Source: Sedimentisphaerales bacterium | Lineage (GTDB): Bacteria > Planctomycetota > Phycisphaerae > Sedimentisphaerales > Anaerobacaceae | NCBI GenBank assembly: GCA_016933985.1 | Contig: JAFGTU010000230.1 | Span: forward strand, 1 to 7,491 | Direction: 5' to 3' | DNA: 7,491 bases | Shown here: piece by piece, positions 1 through 5,257 of the stretch | Layout of the letters: every line of letters begins with the position of its first letter | Position numbering within the stretch: position 1 is the stretch's first letter | The notes under the pieces: model-generated | Database searches by the model: none | What the model was told of the DNA's origin: nothing | What the model saw: the letters and a program-made list of their open reading frames with translations, nothing else | Made by a program: the position numbers and the translations under genes

Positions 1-1241
1 ATGAAGCACATCAGGACCGCCAGCGGCAGCAGCCCGCTTATCAGAACCGAGCTGCGAAGGTGCATCACCATAACAACGACAACAAGTATGGTGATGAGAA
101 TTTCCTCCGTAATTGCCGTCTCTAAGGTCCCTAATGTCTCGTAGATAAGACCCGTCCGGTCGTAGAAGGGGACAATTGCGACTTTGGACACGGTTCCGTC
201 TGGCAGCGTCTTGCTCGGCAGTCCGGGTGAAATCTCGGCAATTTTCTTTTTGACGTTTTTTATCGCTTCGAGCGGATTATATCCGTAACGGACGACGGCC
301 ACGCCGCCGACGGCCTCGGCCCCGCCTTTGTCCAGTGCGCCCCGCCGCAGCGCAGGCCCATAGGAAACGTGCGCGACGTCCTTTACACAGACGGGGACAT
401 TGTCGTTGACTTTAATTACGGTCTGCTCTATATCCCCCAGGTTCTTAATAAATCCCAGCCCGCGAATAACATACTCGACCTTGTTAATCTCAATGGTGCG
501 GGCGCCGACGTCGATGTTGGATGCTCTTACGGCGTTGAAAATGTCACCGAGGGCGACGTTGTATGCGCGCATGGCATCCGGGTCGACGTCTATCTGATAC
601 TCTTTAACGAATCCTCCAACGGAGGCGACCTCGCTGACGCCCTCAGCGGCCAGAAGCGCATACCGCACGGTCCAGTCCTGGGTAGTCCTGAGCTCATCGA
701 GGTCCCATCCGCCGGTGGGCTCGCCATTCGGGTCTCGGCCCTCAAGGGTGTACCAGAATACCTGTCCCAACGCCGTTGCGTCGGGCCCGAGGACAGGCTG
801 GACCCCTTGCGGTATTGTCCCTTCGGGCAGGCTGTTCAGCTTCTCGAGTGTCCTGCTTCTGGTCCAGTAGAAGTCCATTTTCTCGCTGAAAATAACGTAT
901 ATGCTCGAAAAGCCGAACATCGAAATGCTGCGGATGGTTTTGACTCCCGGGACACCCAGCAGTGACGTCGTGAGCGGGTAGGTTATCTGGTCTTCCACGT
1001 CCTGCGGACTTCTCCCGGGCCAGTCCGTAAACACTATCTGCTGGTTCTCGCCTATATCAGGAATCGCATCGACCGCCACGGGGTTCCTGGGCATCAAACT
1101 GAATTCCCAGTCAAACGGCGCAACCATTACACCCCAGCCGACGAAGAACATTATGAGCAGCACTACAACAAGCTTGTTCTCCAAGCAAAAGCGTATCACC
1201 TTGTCTATCAGTGATTGTCTGTGGTTGGGCGATTCGCTCAT
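1..1241 (-). CDS. cusA: CusA/CzcA-family heavy-metal RND efflux pump, N-terminal part (cut by window edge)
   Basis: This is the inner-membrane proton-driven pump of a tripartite metal exporter, moving Cu(I)/Ag(I) or a similar ion from the periplasm or membrane into the channel. The frame is open from an ATG at 1241 to base 1, giving 413 codons. Residues 11-24 (LIDKVIRFCLENKL) lead into the first membrane helix (about 24-42). The periplasmic porter region follows, with family blocks RNPVAVDAIPDIGENQ (52-67), FTDWPGRSPQDVEDQITYPL (71-90), LGPDATALGQ (151-160) and EVASVGGFVKEYQIDVDP (204-221). Helices 2 and 3 begin near 380 and 398. The methionine relay and proton-path residues of CusA would lie outside the window, so Cu/Ag versus Zn/Co/Cd specificity cannot be read here; CusA-type is favoured by sequence style and by the CsoR and metal-domain neighbours. 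The ATG has a weak AGG ribosome site 7 nt upstream. The frame stays open upstream to a stop near 1345, but no better start is seen. Confidence 0.95.
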   Translation of the reverse strand, partial: MSESPNHRQSLIDKVIRFCLENKLVVVLLIMFFVGWGVMVAPFDWEFSLMPRNPVAVDAIPDIGENQQIVFTDWPGRSPQDVEDQITYPLTTSLLGVPGVKTIRSISMFGFSSIYVIFSEKMDFYWTRSRTLEKLNSLPEGTIPQGVQPVLGPDATALGQVFWYTLEGRDPNGEPTGGWDLDELRTTQDWTVRYALLAAEGVSEVASVGGFVKEYQIDVDPDAMRAYNVALGDIFNAVRASNIDVGARTIEINKVEYVIRGLGFIKNLGDIEQTVIKVNDNVPVCVKDVAHVSYGPALRRGALDKGGAEAVGGVAVVRYGYNPLEAIKNVKKKIAEISPGLPSKTLPDGTVSKVAIVPFYDRTGLIYETLGTLETAITEEILITILVVVVMVMHLRSSVLISGLLPLAVLMCF

Positions 1242-1387
1242 AATTTTGCCTGTCAATACTGCGTCAAGCTTGCGGAATCTTATAGGCGCACCGAGTAATC
1301 CGTCGGCTTCGGCGCGCGAGGCAAACCTGTGCGGCTCGGCTTGTCAAGTGCCGCGCGCGGTCTCATTGCCGGGATTGTCCCACCAGC
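1242..1387. other. Spacer between the YHS lipoprotein gene and cusA; nothing clear inside
   Basis: This 146-nt GC-rich gap is longer than the 37-nt gap before the preceding gene. I see no convincing promoter, operator or terminator. On the minus strand there is a TTGACA without a good -10 partner, a TATAAG without a -35, a CCGCGCGCGG self-complementary run and a GGGA-CAA-TCCC mini-hairpin. None has a T-tract. A 28-codon ATG ORF starting at 1366 lacks a good ribosome site. The gap most likely is transcribed as part of the operon. Confidence 0.5.
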
Positions 1388-1714
1388 CTATTTCTTAAAC
1401 TGTGGTAAGTTGGCCGCGTATTTTTCGGGTTCTGCTTCGAATTTGGCGACGCAGGCCGGGCAGCAGAAGTACACCTTTTGGCCCTTGTACTCAACGAAGA
1501 CGTTCTTGTCGATGGGGTTGCCGTCCATCACGGGGCAGGTAGTCTGTGCGATAGCCGCGACCGCAGTTGCCACGGCCGGGGTGCCGCCTGCAGTCTTGGC
1601 TGGCGTATTGGGTGAGGGCACCGGCTCGGACTCCTTCTTGCAGCCGGGCAGGCCGAAGAGCAGCAGGCCGACCACCGCGACAATGATTGTGATTTTCATC
1701 CTTGCGTTTTTCAT
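1388..1714 (-). CDS. YHS-domain lipoprotein, probable periplasmic metal-binding partner of the efflux pump
   Basis: This 108-residue protein has a lipoprotein signal peptide: basic start, hydrophobic core 8-21, and lipobox LPGC with Cys25 as the lipid-modified residue. A Pro/Thr/Ala-rich linker (about 30-57) leads to a single YHS domain (58-104). The visible metal-ligand candidates are Cys60 and Met63 in CPVMDG, and Cys84, Cys85 and Cys88 in FCCPAC. YHS domains are small Cys-rich modules, common in copper-handling proteins and metal ATPases. Lys26 after the lipid Cys would favour outer-membrane sorting by the E. coli Lol rule, though that rule may not hold here. The start at 1714 is chosen because AAAGGA lies 8 nt upstream; an internal Met6 is less well placed. 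It lies 37 nt after the adaptor gene and before cusA, the place CusF would occupy only in a reordered cus operon. A copper-carrier or metal-loading role is inferred. No gene name is assigned. Confidence 0.92.
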   Translation of the reverse strand: MKNARMKITIIVAVVGLLLFGLPGCKKESEPVPSPNTPAKTAGGTPAVATAVAAIAQTTCPVMDGNPIDKNVFVEYKGQKVYFCCPACVAKFEAEPEKYAANLPQFKK

Positions 1715-1751
1715 TTTTGTTTTCCTTTAACGATGCAATTCATTTTTCAGT

Positions 1752-3242
1752 TCAATGACTATGCCCATTTTGACTTGTCGGCGTGCCTTGACCTTGCGGA
1801 TTCATCATACTCGGCTTTGCCTGGATTTGAAGGGCCGAGTCGATTTTGAAGTTGCCGTTGGTTACGACGGTTTCGCCTTCGGCCAGGCCGGACCTGACTA
1901 TGTAGTAATCGCCCGCCAGCGGACCGAGGACGACTTCGCGCCCTTCGAACGTGGGCTTTTCGGTATCCGGCAGCTTCACATAGACAACGGCTCTTTTCCC
2001 GGTGATCAAAGGAGCGGACGCCGGGATGACCAGAGGGGCTTCATTTTGCGTATCGACCTTTACATATCCGAGAGATTCGGCAGTCACCAGATCCATACCG
2101 CAGATGTCGCAGGCGCCTTTCTGCGTTTTGACCACGGAGGGGTGCATGGGACAAATCCATTTCCCCGCCATTTCGGGGTCCATTACGGTTCCTCCCTGTG
2201 CGACTAGTGCCCGCACAATTGCCCTGACAAACATTTCGGGCTTGAGTTTGCCGTCGGCGTTCGCGACGTTTACGCGGAGCTTTACCGTTCTGGTTTTTGC
2301 GTTGAGGACAGGGTCTATGAAACTTATCCTCCCGTTGAACACTTCGCCCGGGTATGCTTCTGTTGCGAATTGGACCTCCTGGCCGTACCTTAACCACGCC
2401 ATATCCGATTCGTAGGCATCGAGCTTTACCCACAGTTGCGAGAGGTCGGCTATTGTAAAGATCGTGGTCCCGGTATCGACCCAGGTGCCCTCTGTCTTGT
2501 GCTTGTCTATGACAATGCCGCCCATAGGCGCGAAAATCGTGAGGTGGTCAACGGTCTGCCCCGCCTTTTCAATATCTGCAATTTGGTCGTCGGTCAGGCC
2601 GCGGAGCTGCAGCCTTTTTCTGACCGCGTCGGCGTTTGCGAACTTCAGCTTGTCCAGAAAGCTGTTACTGTCGGGTTTTACGCTTCTCTGGGCTTCTACG
2701 GCAGCGAGCAGGGCCTGCTGGTCTTCGAGGAGCTGCTGGCTGTATAGAGAGACCATGTGGTCGCCTTTGTTGACCCGTGTGCCTTTGAAATCGACGTAGA
2801 GGCGGTCGATTCGGCCTGGAACCCAGGCGGTGATGTCTTTGACCCGCGTCTCGTCGTAATCTATTTTTCCGACCATCCGGATCTCTGCGGTGACGATCTT
2901 TCGCTCGACGCGGGATGCTGCAATATCCATAAGCGCGGCGGCTTCGTCGGAGACGACTAATTGTCTCGGAGCACCCATGACGGCCAGGTCGGATGGCATC
3001 GGGATCAGGGCCATCCCGCAAATGGGACATTTCCCGGGTCCGTCTCTGATAATCTGGGGGTCCATTGAGCAGTACCACTTTTGGGCGACGGCCGGCTTAT
3101 TGGCGTCGGCTGGGGCTGCGTGCACGTGGTCTGCCTGCAACCTGGATTTGAGCATATACCCTGCGAGGAACGCCGCGAGCAGCAGGACGACGACAATGGC
3201 GTTGCGAACAACCAGTGATATTTTAGCGGACTCTGATTTCAT
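1752..3242 (-). CDS. cusB: CusB/CzcB-family periplasmic adaptor with two heavy-metal-binding domains
   Basis: This 496-residue membrane-fusion protein would link the RND pump to the outer-membrane channel. An uncleaved N-terminal anchor or signal covers about 12-31. The first heavy-metal-binding domain (55-83) shows WYCSMDPQI and KCPICGMALIPM, with Cys58, Met60, Cys72, Cys75 and Met77. The barrel-sandwich/lipoyl half (about 135-165, VPGRIDRLYVDFKGTRVNKGD) precedes a helical hairpin (about 168-230). The second lipoyl half and beta-barrel follow (FAPMGGIVIDKHKTEGTWV, LWVKLDAYESD, about 237-345). A second metal-binding domain (361-386) shows WICPMHPSV and ACDICGMDLV, with Cys364, Met366, His367, Cys378, Cys381 and Met383; it is inserted before the membrane-proximal C-terminal domain (403-475, AVVYVKL, LAEGETVVTNGNFKIDSA). 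The tail ends NGHSH. E. coli CusB is smaller and binds Cu/Ag through N-terminal methionines. The start has GAGG 7 nt upstream and overlaps a short upstream ORF stop (ATGA). Confidence 0.96.
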   Translation of the reverse strand: MKSESAKISLVVRNAIVVVLLLAAFLAGYMLKSRLQADHVHAAPADANKPAVAQKWYCSMDPQIIRDGPGKCPICGMALIPMPSDLAVMGAPRQLVVSDEAAALMDIAASRVERKIVTAEIRMVGKIDYDETRVKDITAWVPGRIDRLYVDFKGTRVNKGDHMVSLYSQQLLEDQQALLAAVEAQRSVKPDSNSFLDKLKFANADAVRKRLQLRGLTDDQIADIEKAGQTVDHLTIFAPMGGIVIDKHKTEGTWVDTGTTIFTIADLSQLWVKLDAYESDMAWLRYGQEVQFATEAYPGEVFNGRISFIDPVLNAKTRTVKLRVNVANADGKLKPEMFVRAIVRALVAQGGTVMDPEMAGKWICPMHPSVVKTQKGACDICGMDLVTAESLGYVKVDTQNEAPLVIPASAPLITGKRAVVYVKLPDTEKPTFEGREVVLGPLAGDYYIVRSGLAEGETVVTNGNFKIDSALQIQAKPSMMNPQGQGTPTSQNGHSH

Positions 3243-3345
3243 ATCGGCGCCTCAGTATGAATTCCACTAATCCCATAGGATTCCGGCTCATTCCAAATAC
3301 GACTTTCTTGCTCATTATGGCCGTTCATTACTCCTTAAAGGCGGC
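3243..3345 (-). other. Leader between the TolC-family gene and cusB, with a strong Shine-Dalgarno and two short overlapping ORFs
   Basis: This 103-nt gap holds AAGGAG (3336-3331) only 2 nt before an ATG at 3328. That ATG opens a 29-codon ORF (3328-3239; begins MNGHNEQESR, ends IHTEAPI) whose TGA overlaps the cusB start as ATGA, a layout typical of translational coupling. A second ATG at 3315, in another frame and 15 nt from the same AAGGAG, opens a 30-codon ORF (3315-3223; MSKKVVFGMS to YEIRVR) that runs into cusB. Neither spacing is ideal, neither peptide is recognised, and third-base GC use is weak. No hairpin terminator or CsoR box is seen here. Confidence 0.3.
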
Positions 3346-4686
3346 CTATTTGGCAGCGCCATCGTTCTCTTTTTCCGAACCGGCGTCAACATTTGTGGTT
3401 GGCAGTGAAGTCCCGGCGATTCTTTCGAGCTTGGCGAGGTTCTGGGCGTTCTCGGCGGCGGCCCGCTCATAGAGCAGCTCGTAATTAAGGAGTTTATCCT
3501 GTGCATCTATCAGGCTCAGGAAATCGATGGTAGCGGCCTCATAGGCGGACTCGGAAGCGAGGACCATCTCTCTTGTCTTCGGGATTATGATGTCTCTATA
3601 GAGGCGGATCTTTCTGGCGGTGTCGTCGAATTCGTACAATAGCCGGCGGGCTTCTGCGCCGAGGGTGTTTTCGAGATCGATTTTATCGTGCCTTGTCTTT
3701 GCCAGTTCGGCTTTTGCCTGGCGCTCGGCGGCCTTGTAACTCTCGGTCCATATCGGCAGATTCAGAGAGACCATAGCGATGACAGGGTCTTTGCCGCTGT
3801 CTCTTGCCCCTGAAGCCATGGCGTGGGCTGTGTCAATGTAGCTTAGACCGATCCCTATGTCGGGCAGGGATTTTTTCTTTGCGAGCGTTTCCGCGTTCCT
3901 CATGGCCTCGATTTCGTAATCAACGGCTTTGAGGTCGGGATTGTTTTGAATAATCAGGGCGTAAAGGTCGGGGAAGCTGATTGAGAGAGGCTGATACTGT
4001 GGCGGTTGGGGCCAGGGCAGATTGGCGTCGGCGGGGCGGTTGAGGATGGCTTTTAGCTCTGCGGTTATTGCGGGCCTTAGCTCTTTCAGGGACTTTAGGC
4101 GGTCTTCGAGGATGGCCAGCTCGATCTGGGCGCGGATGACGTCGGGGTGTGTGCTTGTGGCGCCGGCGTACTTTGTGCGGGCGACCTGCTCGAAGTGCTT
4201 TATGAGGTCGAGACTTTCACCGGTGATTTGAATCGCTTTGGCCAAATAGCCGTATTCATAGAAGGCGTGCTTGACTTGCTGGAAAAGCTCGATCTTCTTT
4301 GCCTCGTATCGTTTGTGTGCGGCGTTTGCATTGGCGGCCGCACGGTCCGTGCGGGCTTTAATCACTCCGAACCAGGGGAAGGTCTGCATCAGTTCGAACT
4401 TCTGTCGCTGTGGCCCGACCCGCGTTTCGACTTCCCTGATGAAATAGCCGTAGGTGAATTTCGGGTCGGGAAGCGCCCTGGCCTGGGGGACCGATTCCAG
4501 GGCCGCCTTCCATGTCTGGAAGCTTGCCCTTAGAGCCGCGTTGTTCAGGGCCGCCTCTCGAAGGTAGTCTTCGAGGCGGAGGAGACTGTTGGTCTCGTCC
4601 GGCCGTTGTGAAGCGCCCGCGTAGGATGCAAGAATGAATACAACCACTCCCACCGCGAAAACAGCCTGTTGCTTCAAGTTCGTCAT
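3346..4686 (-). CDS. TolC-family outer-membrane efflux channel (CusC-like role)
   Basis: This 446-residue protein is the outer-membrane duct of the tripartite pump. An N-terminal signal peptide (about 1-26, hydrophobic 9-22, likely cut after SYAGA) is followed by two TolC-type repeats. The first begins near 37 (LRLEDYLREAALNNAALR), with LPDPKF near 72-77 and QTFPWFG near 101-107, then long helices rich in Ala, Glu and Lys. The second begins near 238 (FPDLYALIIQNNPDLKAVDYE), with LPDIGIGLSYID near 274-285 and LNLPIW. The length is usual for the family. There is no Cys after the signal, so unlike E. coli CusC it is not a lipoprotein. The frame extends to an ATG at 4725, but that and the one at 4713 lack ribosome sites; the ATG at 4686 has GGAG 10 nt upstream and directly precedes the signal peptide. 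It follows csoR by 91 nt and precedes cusB by 103 nt. Confidence 0.94.
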   Translation of the reverse strand: MTNLKQQAVFAVGVVVFILASYAGASQRPDETNSLLRLEDYLREAALNNAALRASFQTWKAALESVPQARALPDPKFTYGYFIREVETRVGPQRQKFELMQTFPWFGVIKARTDRAAANANAAHKRYEAKKIELFQQVKHAFYEYGYLAKAIQITGESLDLIKHFEQVARTKYAGATSTHPDVIRAQIELAILEDRLKSLKELRPAITAELKAILNRPADANLPWPQPPQYQPLSISFPDLYALIIQNNPDLKAVDYEIEAMRNAETLAKKKSLPDIGIGLSYIDTAHAMASGARDSGKDPVIAMVSLNLPIWTESYKAAERQAKAELAKTRHDKIDLENTLGAEARRLLYEFDDTARKIRLYRDIIIPKTREMVLASESAYEAATIDFLSLIDAQDKLLNYELLYERAAAENAQNLAKLERIAGTSLPTTNVDAGSEKENDGAAK

Positions 4687-4740
4687 TTTGTGACTACTCC
4701 ATACTGTCGTCATCTTACCGCACATCCGAAGAAAGTCTAC

Positions 4741-4776
4741 AAAAAAAATAAATCCAACATGTTCCTATCACGGATT
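4741..4776 (-). terminator. Possible weak terminator or attenuator after csoR
   Basis: On the minus strand just after the csoR stop, AATCC (4776-4772) can pair with GGATT (4755-4751), and TA followed by eight T residues (4750-4741) comes next. The stem is only 5 bp (plus a possible G-T pair) with a 16-nt loop, so it is weak. If active it would trim, not stop, read-through from csoR into the channel gene. It could equally be a chance A/T run in a spacer. Confidence 0.25.
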
Positions 4777-4777
4777 C

Positions 4778-5059
4778 TCATCCTCTGCGGGTCTGCTGGA
4801 CCAGCCTTACAATCTCGTCCAGCTTTCGCTGCTTGTCCTTTTCGCAGTCTCCTTTGACAGCTTCGGTCACGCAGCTCTGAAGGTGCTTCTGTAGTATCTT
4901 CTCTTCCACCCTGCCCAGAGCGCCTTTCACAGCGTGTATCTGGTTCAGGATATCGATGCAGTATTCCCGATTCTCGATCATCTTCTGGACGCCGCGAACC
5001 TGACCCTCAATTCGTCTCAACGCAATCAAGTTCTTCTCATGACTTGGGTTACCTTTCAT
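4778..5059 (-). CDS. csoR: CsoR-family copper-sensing transcriptional repressor
   Basis: This 93-residue all-helical DNA-binding regulator belongs to the CsoR/RcnR/FrmR (DUF156) family. It has the family opening LRRIEGQVRGVQKMIE (about 14-29), followed by the metal site Cys34, His59 and Cys63. The Cys-to-His spacing of 25 and His-to-Cys spacing of 4 equal those of Mycobacterium tuberculosis CsoR (Cys36, His61, Cys65), and Tyr33 precedes the first Cys as there. This C-H-C pattern points to Cu(I), as opposed to the Ni/Co pattern of RcnR or the formaldehyde pattern of FrmR. On Cu(I) binding, family members leave DNA and free the promoter. The ATG at 5059 is chosen because AAAGGG lies 6 nt upstream; an in-frame GTG at 5077 would add six residues but has no ribosome site. 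Its own operator lies 30 bp upstream, so autoregulation of the operon is likely. Confidence 0.95.
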   Translation of the reverse strand: MKGNPSHEKNLIALRRIEGQVRGVQKMIENREYCIDILNQIHAVKGALGRVEEKILQKHLQSCVTEAVKGDCEKDKQRKLDEIVRLVQQTRRG

Positions 5060-5087
5060 TTCATGCCCTTTCAGCACCTGTACAACT

Positions 5088-5118
5088 AATATACCCCAGG
5101 GGGGTATATGAGGTTCAA
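5088..5118 (-). promoter_or_regulatory. Candidate sigma70-type promoter of the csoR-efflux operon
   Basis: On the minus strand TTGAAC (5118-5113) could be a -35 and TATATT (5093-5088) a -10, with a 19-bp spacer; shifting to GTATAT gives 18. The spacer is longer than the usual 17. Transcription would start near 5081, leaving a short leader before the csoR start at 5059. The inverted repeat at 5089-5109 fills the spacer and overlaps the -10, so a bound repressor would block RNA polymerase. The hexamers are assigned by eye. Confidence 0.5.
5089..5109. promoter_or_regulatory. CsoR operator: perfect 9-bp inverted repeat
   Basis: The arms ATATACCCC (5089-5097) and GGGGTATAT (5101-5109) are exact reverse complements around AGG. 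The TACCCC...GGGGTA core is the known form of CsoR-family operators, which carry a G/C tract within an A/T-flanked palindrome. It lies just upstream of a gene encoding a C-H-C type CsoR, and no second copy is seen in the other spacers of the window. Binding by this CsoR is inferred. Confidence 0.88.
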
Positions 5119-5257
5119 GAAAAACATATATTTTTCGGAATATTCGATAGCTCGGTGTACATACAAGCAGATTCTATGCGGAATACTCGGAAATGCGGGA
5201 TGCGAAACGACTTGTTCGTATCGAGAACTCCCCTGGCATCCGACCCATCCAGTCTGT
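5119..5257. other. Non-coding stretch between the protease gene and the csoR promoter
   Basis: No gene is supported here. The part nearest the promoter (5119-5150) is A/T-rich and could aid polymerase binding. An imperfect direct repeat CGGAATA-Y-TCG occurs at 5136-5146 and 5179-5189. No terminator for the protease gene is visible: there is no strong stem followed by a T-tract on the minus strand. Confidence 0.5.

Noticed and set aside
369..965. Long plus-strand ORF of 198 codons opposite the pump gene
   Set aside because: It lies wholly within the antisense of cusA, whose protein matches the RND family along its length. The plus-strand translation shows no recognisable domain. Other plus-strand ORFs opposite the adaptor, channel and protease genes were dropped for the same reason.
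1239..1345. Extended N-terminus of CusA upstream of ATG 1241
   Set aside because: The frame is open for about 34 codons and has only a TTG as an alternative start, without a ribosome site. The chosen Met already precedes the usual family N-terminus by about ten residues.
4687..4725. Longer N-terminus for the TolC-family protein from ATG at 4725 or 4713
   Set aside because: Neither ATG has a ribosome site, and either would put 9-13 non-signal residues before a clean signal peptide starting at 4686.
5060..5077. GTG start at 5077 adding six residues to CsoR
   Set aside because: No ribosome site precedes it, and the added codons contain the AAAGGG that serves the ATG at 5059.
5138..5145. Palindrome GAATATTC as an operator
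   Set aside because: It is only 8 bp in an A/T-rich stretch, and the second copy of the surrounding repeat does not keep the symmetry.
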